Shown: piece by piece, positions 22,930 to 29,461 of the stretch
Layout: each line of letters opens with the position of its first letter
Position numbering within the stretch: position 1 is the first letter of the stretch
Assembly: GCA_902777335.1 (NCBI GenBank)
Contig: CACYTF010000009.1
Location: 1 to 64,000, forward strand
DNA from: an uncultured Eubacteriales bacterium
GTDB lineage: Bacteria; Bacillota; Clostridia; Christensenellales; Aristaeellaceae
Direction: 5' to 3'
Length of the DNA: 64,000 nucleotides
Translations under genes and position numbers: made by a program
The notes under the pieces: generated by a model
Told to the model about the DNA's origin: nothing
What the model saw: only the letters and a program-made list of their open reading frames with translations
Databases searched by the model: none

Positions 22930-24405
22930 CTACAGCATGATGCAGATCATGCCGCCGCTGCCCTCGTTGATCACCTTCTCCAGCGCCTCCCGCAGCTTCT
23001 GCCGCGCCTCCTCGGGCAGCCGGTTCAGCTTGCCGTTCACCCCCTCGCGCACCAGGTCGCTGAGGGTCTTTCCGAAGATCTCCGTGTCCCAGATGCCCTC
23101 CCCCGCCTCCAGCTTCTCCCGAAGCGACTTGGCCAGCTCCCCGGACTGGCTCTCGGAGCCCACGAAGGGGTTGACCTCGGTCTGTATGTCGGCGCGGATC
23201 ATGTGCAGCGACGGCGCGGCGGCCTTCAGGCGCACGCCGTAGTGCGCGCCCTGCTTCACGATCTCCGGCATCTGCAGCTGCAGCTCGTCCATCGTGGGCG
23301 TCACCACGCCGTAGCCGTTCTCGCGCACGCTCTGCAGCGCGCCGGCCACCCGGTCGTACGCCCGCCGCGCGCTCACCAGCTGCTTCATCAGTTCAAACAG
23401 GTGGGCCTCCCCGTCGATCGTCTCGCCGCAGGCCTCGCCCAGCACCCGGTAGAACAGCCCGTCCTTCAGGCTCAGCCGGTAGTCCAGCGTGCCGTCGTTC
23501 AGGCTGATGCGTATCGGCAGCGCGTCCTCGGCGTACTCGTTTTCATCCAGCGCCCGCTTCAGGCGCTCGTGGTCCCGCACGCAGCGCATGGACCCGGCCG
23601 CGCCGCAGACGCTGTCCATCACCGAGCGGCTCAGCCAGTGGTCGTCCGGCAGGGCCGTCAGCCAGGCCGGGGTCTGCACCCGCACCTCGCGCAGCGGGAA
23701 CTCATACAGAAGGCTCTCCAGCAGCCCGTTCAGCTCCTCCAGCCCCATCTCCCGGGCGTTCACCGCGCGCACCGGCACGCCGTACTGCTCCGCCAGGGCG
23801 TCCCGCAGCCGCAGCACGTCCGGCGACGCGGGCGACTTGGCGTTCAGCACCACGATGAACGGCTTGCCCAGCGCCTTCAGCTCCTGGACCACCCGGGCCT
23901 CCGCGGCCTCGTAGGCGGATCGGGGCATATCCACCACGCTGCCGTCGGTGGTGACCACCATGCCGATGGTGGCGTGCTCCCGTATGACCCGGCGGGTGCC
24001 CAGCTCGGCGGCCTCCTCAAACGGTATGTCGTGGTCGAACCAGGGCGTGCGCACCATGCGCGCCTCGTCGCCCTCGCTGAGCCCCAGCACGCCGGGAATC
24101 AGATAGCCCACGCAATCCACCAGCCTGACCCGGGCGGTCGCCTCGTCCCTCAGCCGCACCTGGACCGCCTCGTTGGGCACGAAGCGGGGCTGGGTGGTCA
24201 TGATCGTCCGGCCCGCGCCGCTCTGGGGCAGTTCATCCACGGTGCGGTCCCTGGCATCGGCATCGGCGATGTTCGGCAGCACAAGCAGCTCCATGAAGCG
24301 CTTGATGAAGGTCGATTTACCGGTGCGGACCGGTCCCACGACGCCGATGTAGATGTCGCCGTCGCATCGGCCCGCGATGTCCCGGTACAGTGAATTCTGA
24401 TCCAT
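22930..24405 (-). CDS. spoIVA: Stage IV sporulation protein A, spore coat ATPase
   Basis: The 491-residue protein matches SpoIVA in length (492 in Bacillus subtilis) and in layout. An N-terminal TRAFAC-type ATPase domain has Walker A GPVRTGKST (24-32), GRTIMTTQPRFVPNEAV near 64-80 and LVDCVGYLIPGVLG near 95-108. A middle and a C-terminal assembly domain follow, ending in GSGGMICIML. SpoIVA polymerises on the forespore membrane using ATP and forms the basement layer for the coat. It is a sporulation marker and is made in the mother cell. GGAGG precedes the ATG. A sigma-E-like promoter lies upstream (24438-24466). Confidence 0.95.
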   Translation of the reverse strand: MDQNSLYRDIAGRCDGDIYIGVVGPVRTGKSTFIKRFMELLVLPNIADADARDRTVDELPQSGAGRTIMTTQPRFVPNEAVQVRLRDEATARVRLVDCVGYLIPGVLGLSEGDEARMVRTPWFDHDIPFEEAAELGTRRVIREHATIGMVVTTDGSVVDMPRSAYEAAEARVVQELKALGKPFIVVLNAKSPASPDVLRLRDALAEQYGVPVRAVNAREMGLEELNGLLESLLYEFPLREVRVQTPAWLTALPDDHWLSRSVMDSVCGAAGSMRCVRDHERLKRALDENEYAEDALPIRISLNDGTLDYRLSLKDGLFYRVLGEACGETIDGEAHLFELMKQLVSARRAYDRVAGALQSVRENGYGVVTPTMDELQLQMPEIVKQGAHYGVRLKAAAPSLHMIRADIQTEVNPFVGSESQSGELAKSLREKLEAGEGIWDTEIFGKTLSDLVREGVNGKLNRLPEEARQKLREALEKVINEGSGGMICIML

Positions 24406-24437
24406 GGGCCCCGCCTCCTGAATGCGTTTTCACATCC

Positions 24438-24466
24438 AGCTTATGAGGCGGCGCAGGGGCTTATGC
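24438..24466 (-). promoter_or_regulatory. Putative sigma-E promoter for spoIVA
   Basis: Minus strand GCATAA (24461-24466), 15-bp spacer, CATAAGCT (24438-24445), about 33 bases before the ATG. This resembles the sigma-E consensus. In Bacillus subtilis spoIVA is transcribed by sigma-E. Confidence 0.5.
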
Positions 24467-24491
24467 GGCTGGAATTGGCAGCGGGACGGGC

Positions 24492-24520
24492 TTGCATTTC
24501 CGGCGGGAAGCGCTTATAAT
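24492..24520 (+). promoter_or_regulatory. Sigma-A promoter for the sortase gene
   Basis: TTGCAT (24492-24497), 17-bp spacer, TATAAT (24515-24520), 27 bases before the ATG at 24548. Confidence 0.8.
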
Positions 24521-24547
24521 GAACACATCAAGGTTTCGGAGGTCCAC

Positions 24548-25720
24548 ATGGGCAGAAAGCATCACGGCAGATCCGGCGGGCGCAGGTGCACGAGGCGGCA
24601 GCGGCGATATGTGCTGACGGCCTTCTGCGCGGGCCTGATCCTGATCATGGCGGCGCTCTCCGGCTACATCGTATACTGGTACGCCAACCAGGCCCGCATC
24701 CGCGCCCAGGGCGACCGCTACGCGCAGCTGTACGGCAGGCAGGAAGCGGCGGAATCGACGGCCCCGACGGCAAACCCGACCGAAGTCGCAACACAGGTGC
24801 CCACCGCGACCCCCACCGAAGAACCGACCCCGGTACCCACCGCGGAGCCCACCGAAGAACCGACCGCGGCGCCCACCGAAGCGCCAACCGAAGCACCCAC
24901 CGCAGCGCCCACCCCGGAACCGACCCCGGCGCCCACCGCCGCGCCGACGCTCCTGCCGACGAGCGCGCCCACCCCGGCGCCGATGCCCGTGGTGGTGGAC
25001 GTACCCCTTGTGACGGACGCGCCCCTGGCCACGCCCAACGGCGATACGCTGATGCTGCTGCTGCCCACGGCCCCGCCGGTGCAGTCCAGCTTCAGCCAGC
25101 TGCTGGGCATCAACCCGGACACGGTCGGTTTCTTGGAGATCGAGGACATGGTCTCCCTGCCGGTGGTCCAGCGGGAGAACGACAACGACTTCTACCTCAA
25201 CCACGGCTTTGAGGGCGGCGAAGCCCAGGAGGGCGCACTGTTCCTGGACGGCATGAACCGGCTGGTGCCGGAGGACGACTGCCTGATCTTGTACGGCCAC
25301 AACATGAAAAACCACACCATGTTCGGCCGCCTGAGCGCCTATGGCGAGGTCAGCTATCTGCGCCGCCATTCGGTGATCCACTTTGACACGCTCTACGAAA
25401 ACCGCGCCTATGTGACCTTCGCGGCCTTCAGCGCCAGCATGGAGCCGAAGGACCGCCGCTACTTCGACGTGCGCAAGTTCGTGTTCGACGAGGTGGAGTT
25501 CGACAAGTTCGTGCTGAAGCTGCAGAGCCGCTCGCTGTTCAACGTGCCCGTGGACGTGCGCTACGGCGACAGGCTGCTGCTGCTGGTGACCTGCGACTAC
25601 GCCAACCGGGAGGGCCGGTTCATACTGGCGCTGCGCCAGCTGCGGCCGGACGAAAACGAGGCCGACGTCTGGGCCACGGCGATGCAGGCCCAGCCCAAAA
25701 ACACCGCAGCGCCCCGATGA
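24548..25720 (+). CDS. srtB: Class B-type sortase with long Pro/Thr-rich stalk
   Basis: The start at 24548 (GGAGGT four bases upstream) gives 390 residues. It has a basic N-terminus, one membrane helix (about 20-43), then an unusually long linker (about 70-155) of PTEEPT, PTEAPTEAPTAAPT and PTPAPT repeats. The sortase domain follows (about 180-380). It has the catalytic His in LYGHNMKNHTMFGRL near 250, the Cys in LLLVTCDYANREG near 347 and the Arg in GRFILALR near 357. The domain pattern fits class B, which attaches haem-uptake proteins, pilin bases or surface proteins to the wall. No obvious sorted substrate (NPQTN or LPXTG tail) is seen in this window, though the large surface protein at the left edge is incomplete. 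Confidence 0.88.
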   Translation: MGRKHHGRSGGRRCTRRQRRYVLTAFCAGLILIMAALSGYIVYWYANQARIRAQGDRYAQLYGRQEAAESTAPTANPTEVATQVPTATPTEEPTPVPTAEPTEEPTAAPTEAPTEAPTAAPTPEPTPAPTAAPTLLPTSAPTPAPMPVVVDVPLVTDAPLATPNGDTLMLLLPTAPPVQSSFSQLLGINPDTVGFLEIEDMVSLPVVQRENDNDFYLNHGFEGGEAQEGALFLDGMNRLVPEDDCLILYGHNMKNHTMFGRLSAYGEVSYLRRHSVIHFDTLYENRAYVTFAAFSASMEPKDRRYFDVRKFVFDEVEFDKFVLKLQSRSLFNVPVDVRYGDRLLLLVTCDYANREGRFILALRQLRPDENEADVWATAMQAQPKNTAAPR

Positions 25721-25740
25721 CCGGGGCGCTCCTGTTCTGT
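25708..25740. terminator. Terminator between convergent genes
   Basis: AGCGCCCCG (25708-25716) pairs with CGGGGCGCT (25722-25730), and the sortase TGA stop lies in the loop. CCTGTTCTGTT follows on the plus strand. Confidence 0.7.
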
Positions 25741-25745
25741 TGCCG

Positions 25746-26285
25746 CTACTTCCGCGTCTGCTTGCGCGCCTGCTTGTCGGCGTACATGACCTTGTCGGCC
25801 CGGCGCACGGTGTCGATCACGTAGCTGTCGGTCTTCGGGTCGAACACGGCGATGCCCATGGCGATGTGGACCTGCTTCCATTCGTTCTCATTGTCCGCGT
25901 TGATCCTGTCCCGCTCCTTTTCAAACTGGCTGACGAGCTGTTCCCGGTTCCCGTAGTCCTGGTTGCGCAGGATCACGGCGAACTCGTCGCCGCCGATCCT
26001 GAACACCGGGCTGTGGTCGAATATCCGGCAGATCAGCTGGCAGGCCGTCTTCAGGTAGATGTCGCCCTTGTCGTGGCCGTAGTGGTCGTTCACATACTTC
26101 AAATCGTCGCAGTCGAACACGCCGATGGCAAACGCCATCTCCTCCCCCGCGTCGTCCGCCTGCTTCTGCAGCGCGTCGATGGCCGTGCTGAACGCGCCCT
26201 TGTTCTTCACCGAGGTCAGCGTGGCGAGGCGGTACTTTTCGCACTGGCGCGCGATGTTGTTGTAGCGGTAGTTGCTGATCAGCAC
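25746..26285 (-). CDS. GGDEF-domain protein, apparently N-terminally truncated
   Basis: The 179-residue frame (GTG at 26285) holds a complete GGDEF domain: LTSVKNKGAFSTAI near 22, FDCDDLKYVNDHYGHDKGD near 57-75, RIGGDEFAVIL near 95-105 and RADKVMYADKQ at the end. The active-site GGDEF is intact, so cyclic-di-GMP synthesis is possible. No ribosome-binding site precedes the GTG, the frame opens only seven codons earlier after a TAA, and no input domain is present. The upstream DNA is occupied by the promoter of the divergent EAL gene. It is either a 5'-truncated relic or a minimal cyclase read from an unusual start. Confidence 0.65.
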   Translation of the reverse strand: MLISNYRYNNIARQCEKYRLATLTSVKNKGAFSTAIDALQKQADDAGEEMAFAIGVFDCDDLKYVNDHYGHDKGDIYLKTACQLICRIFDHSPVFRIGGDEFAVILRNQDYGNREQLVSQFEKERDRINADNENEWKQVHIAMGIAVFDPKTDSYVIDTVRRADKVMYADKQARKQTRK

Positions 26286-26313
26286 GCAGTCATGGCAATA
26301 TTGTTAAAAACAC

Positions 26314-26342
26314 TTGATGTATTTGCTGCTTTCATGTATAAT
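26314..26342 (+). promoter_or_regulatory. Sigma-A promoter for the EAL protein gene
   Basis: TTGATG (26314-26319), 17-bp spacer, TATAAT (26337-26342), about 65 bases before the ATG at 26408. Confidence 0.8.
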
Positions 26343-26407
26343 GATTGTTGGATAGTTATACGCCGTGTTTTATTATCCGGCAACGCATATATGGCAAGGG
26401 TGATCGT

Positions 26408-29392
26408 ATGCAGAAATACTGTTTTCCGCAGCAGGAGCAGCGCATGCTGGAGCGCCTGAAGCAGCCGTTCGCCGTCTACCAGTTTGTGGACAGGCGGGTC
26501 GTCACCCTCGTCCTGTCGGACGGCTTTTGCGAGCTGTTCGGCTACGACGACCGCGCCGAGGCTTATTACGACATGGACCACGACATGTACAAGGACGCCC
26601 ACCCCGACGACGTGGCCCGCATCGCCAACGCGGCGGTCCACTTCGCCACGGAGGGCGGCCGGTACGAGGTGATCTACCGCACCCGGAAAAAGGGCAGCGC
26701 CGACTACAGGGTCGTACACGCGATGGGCGAGCACGTGTACACGGACGACGGGGTCCGGCTCGCCCACGTCTGGTACACCGACGAGGGCACCTATGTGGAG
26801 CCGTCCCAGGCGTCGGGCCTTGAGATCTCCCCGCTGCTGAGCAACGCGCTTCACGAGCAGAGCATGGTGAAGTCCAGCCAGTACGACTTTCTGACCGGCC
26901 TGCCCAGCATGACCTACTTTTTCGACCTGGCCGAGGCCGCCAAGCAGACCATGCTGAAGCAGGGCGACCAGCCGATGCTGATGTACATCGACTTCAGCGG
27001 CATGAAGTTCTTCAACTCCAAGCACGGCTTCGCCGAGGGCGACCGGATGCTCCAGACCTTCGCGAAGCGCCTGGTGGGCGCCTTCAGCAACGAAAGCTGC
27101 TGTCGCATCGGCGCCGACCACTTCGCCGTGATCGCCGAGGAGACGGGCCTGGAGGACAAGCTGAACGCCCTGTTCCATGACTTCGGCACGCTGTACGGCG
27201 GCAAGACGCCTCCGGTCCACGTGGGCATCTACCCGTATCGCATCGAGGACGTCCCGGTGAGCTCGGCCTGCGACCGGGCGAAGCTCGCCTGCAGGGCGGT
27301 CGGCACCTCCTACGCCTCCGGCTTCAACTACTACAGTGCCGTGCTTCGCGAAGACACGCTGATGAAGCAGTACATCATCGAGAACCTGGACACCGCCTTG
27401 CGGGAGCGGTGGATCCGCGTCTATTTCCAGCCGATCGTGCGGGCGGTCAACGAAAAGACCTGCGACGTGGAGGCGCTGGCCCGGTGGATCGACCCGGAAA
27501 GGGGCGTGCTGTCCCCCGCCGCCTTCATACCGGCGCTGGAGGAGGTCGGGCTGATCTACAAGCTGGACCTGTACATGGTCGAACGGGTGCTGGAGGTCAT
27601 CCGGCAGCAGCAGGCCGACGGCTTCATCGTGATTCCCCACTCCGTCAACCTGTCGCGCTCCGACTTCGTGGCCTGCGACATCGTGGAGGAGATCCGCAGG
27701 CGCGTGGACGCCGCCGGCGTCGCCCGGGACAGGATCACCATCGAGATCACCGAGAGCGTCATCGGCAGCGACATCGATTTCATGAAGGCACAGGTGGAGC
27801 GGTTCCGGAAGCTGGGCTTTGCGGTGTGGCTGGACGACTTCGGCAGCGGCTACTCCTCGGTGGACGTGATGCAGAGCATACAGTTCGACCTCATCAAGTT
27901 CGACATGAGCTTCATGCGCAAGCTGGACGAGGGCAACGGCGGGCGGGTCATACTGACCGAGCTGATGCGCATGGCCTCGCTGCTGGGCGTCGACACGGTT
28001 TGCGAGGGCGTGGAGACCCAGGCCCAGGTGCGCTTTTTGCAGGAGATCGGCTGCTCGAAGCTGCAGGGCTACTACTACGGCAAGCCCAAGGACTTTGAAG
28101 ATGTCCGCAAGCTGTTCATAGCGGGGAAGCTGGCGGAAAACGAGAACCCGGAGGAATCCGACTACTACGAGAGCATCGGCCGGGCGAACCTGTTCGACCT
28201 GGGCGTGATCGCCAGCGAAGACGCGGACGCATTCCAGAAGACCTTCAACACCGTGCCCATCGCCGTGCTGGAGCTGAAGGACGGCGTGGCCCGGTACGTG
28301 CGGAGCAACGGCTCCTACCGGGCGTTTATCAAGCGGTTCTTCGACGCCGACATACTCCGGCGGCAGCACATGGAAGACGGCTTCTCCCCCGTCGCCTACG
28401 GCGACACCTTCCTGTCGGTGCTCAGGCAGTGCTGCAGCAGCGGGAACCGCGCGTTCTTCAACGAGACGCTGCCCGACGGCTCGATGGTCCACTCCTTCGC
28501 CCGAAGGATCAACATCAATCCCATCACGGGCGCCGTGGCCATCGCCATCGCCGTGCTCTCCATCACCGAGCCGGACGAGAGCACGACCTACGCCGGCATC
28601 GCCCGGGCCCTGGCCGCCGACTACTACAACATCTATGTGATCGACCTGGACACCGACCACTACGTCGAGTACTCCTCGAAGGTGGGCGGCGAGGAGCTGT
28701 CCATCGAGCGCCACGGCGAGGGCTTCTTCGAGTCGGCGCGGCGCGACACGATGACCCGCATCTACGAGGATGACCGGGAGCCGTTCTTGAAGTGGTTCAC
28801 AAAGCAGAACGTGCTCAGGGAGCTGGACGCGCAGGGCGTGTTCACGACCGCCTACCGGCTCATCGACACCGGCACGCCGATGTACGTGAACATGAAGATC
28901 ACCCGGATGCAGGGCGGCAACCGGATCATACTGGGCGTCAGCATCATCGACGCGCACATGAAGCAGAAGGAGCGCTACGAGCAGCTCCAGAAGGAGCGGG
29001 ATACGCTGGTTCGGCTGATGGCCCTCTCCGACGGCTATCTGACCCTGTACACGGTGGACCCGAAGACGGGCCACTACGTCGAGTACAGCTCCACCGAGGA
29101 TTTTGACAGCCTCGGCGCGTCCAAGGACGGCGACGACTTCTTCGGCCAGGCCTATGTGGACGCGTTCACCTATTGCTACGCCGAAGACCGGCCGCGCTTC
29201 CAGGAGCAGGTGACGCTTGAAAACGTGCTCGGCGAAATCGAGCGCAACGGCAGCTTCAGCATCAGCTACCGGCTGATCCTCCGGGGCGAACCCCACCCCG
29301 TCACGCTGAAGGCCGCCCTGTTCAGGGAGGGCGACGAGGAGAAGCTGGTCGTTGGCGTCCGGGCCTGGAAGCGGCGCATGCCGGACAAGTAG
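26408..29392 (+). CDS. Large signalling protein: PAS-like, degenerate GGDEF, EAL, repeated C-terminal sensor domains
   Basis: I start at 26408 (AAGGGTG upstream), giving 994 residues. A PAS-like N-terminus (about 15-135) is followed by a GGDEF domain with the altered signature GADHF (about 234-238), so cyclase activity is unlikely. The EAL domain (about 340-560) keeps the phosphodiesterase residues: EALARW near 354, NLSRSDF, EITES, DDFGSGYS near 476, IKFDMSF, CEGVET and LQGYYYGKP near 552. After it come three further sensor-like segments. One starts near 607 (NTVPIAVLELKDG). Two are similar to each other: YVIDLDTDHYVEYSS near 742 and YTVDPKTGHYVEYSS near 880. The protein looks like a soluble c-di-GMP phosphodiesterase with C-terminal regulatory modules, an unusual order. 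Confidence 0.82.
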   Translation: MQKYCFPQQEQRMLERLKQPFAVYQFVDRRVVTLVLSDGFCELFGYDDRAEAYYDMDHDMYKDAHPDDVARIANAAVHFATEGGRYEVIYRTRKKGSADYRVVHAMGEHVYTDDGVRLAHVWYTDEGTYVEPSQASGLEISPLLSNALHEQSMVKSSQYDFLTGLPSMTYFFDLAEAAKQTMLKQGDQPMLMYIDFSGMKFFNSKHGFAEGDRMLQTFAKRLVGAFSNESCCRIGADHFAVIAEETGLEDKLNALFHDFGTLYGGKTPPVHVGIYPYRIEDVPVSSACDRAKLACRAVGTSYASGFNYYSAVLREDTLMKQYIIENLDTALRERWIRVYFQPIVRAVNEKTCDVEALARWIDPERGVLSPAAFIPALEEVGLIYKLDLYMVERVLEVIRQQQADGFIVIPHSVNLSRSDFVACDIVEEIRRRVDAAGVARDRITIEITESVIGSDIDFMKAQVERFRKLGFAVWLDDFGSGYSSVDVMQSIQFDLIKFDMSFMRKLDEGNGGRVILTELMRMASLLGVDTVCEGVETQAQVRFLQEIGCSKLQGYYYGKPKDFEDVRKLFIAGKLAENENPEESDYYESIGRANLFDLGVIASEDADAFQKTFNTVPIAVLELKDGVARYVRSNGSYRAFIKRFFDADILRRQHMEDGFSPVAYGDTFLSVLRQCCSSGNRAFFNETLPDGSMVHSFARRININPITGAVAIAIAVLSITEPDESTTYAGIARALAADYYNIYVIDLDTDHYVEYSSKVGGEELSIERHGEGFFESARRDTMTRIYEDDREPFLKWFTKQNVLRELDAQGVFTTAYRLIDTGTPMYVNMKITRMQGGNRIILGVSIIDAHMKQKERYEQLQKERDTLVRLMALSDGYLTLYTVDPKTGHYVEYSSTEDFDSLGASKDGDDFFGQAYVDAFTYCYAEDRPRFQEQVTLENVLGEIERNGSFSISYRLILRGEPHPVTLKAALFREGDEEKLVVGVRAWKRRMPDK

Positions 29393-29410
29393 CCAGTATT
29401 CACACCAATC

Positions 29411-29460
29411 AAAACGGGCGGGGAAGCGCAGCCGCTTCCCCGCCCTGTTTCTGTTTTTTC
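29411..29460. terminator. Strong bidirectional terminator
   Basis: GGGCGGGGAAGCG (29416-29428) pairs with CGCTTCCCCGCCC (29433-29445), followed by TGTTTCTGTTTTTT. It lies between convergent genes. Confidence 0.92.
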
Positions 29461-29461
29461 G

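Noticed and set aside
22800..22930. Cyclic-di-GMP riboswitch before the glycosidase operon
   Set aside because: An AACGCAAAGG stretch recalls part of the GEMM core, but the flanking stems and the rest of the conserved core are not visible.
26279..29296. Long open frame on the minus strand opposite the EAL gene (about 1005 codons)
   Set aside because: Antisense shadow caused by GC bias. It has the typical Val/His/Asp/Leu-rich low-complexity composition, whereas the plus strand encodes recognisable GGDEF and EAL domains.
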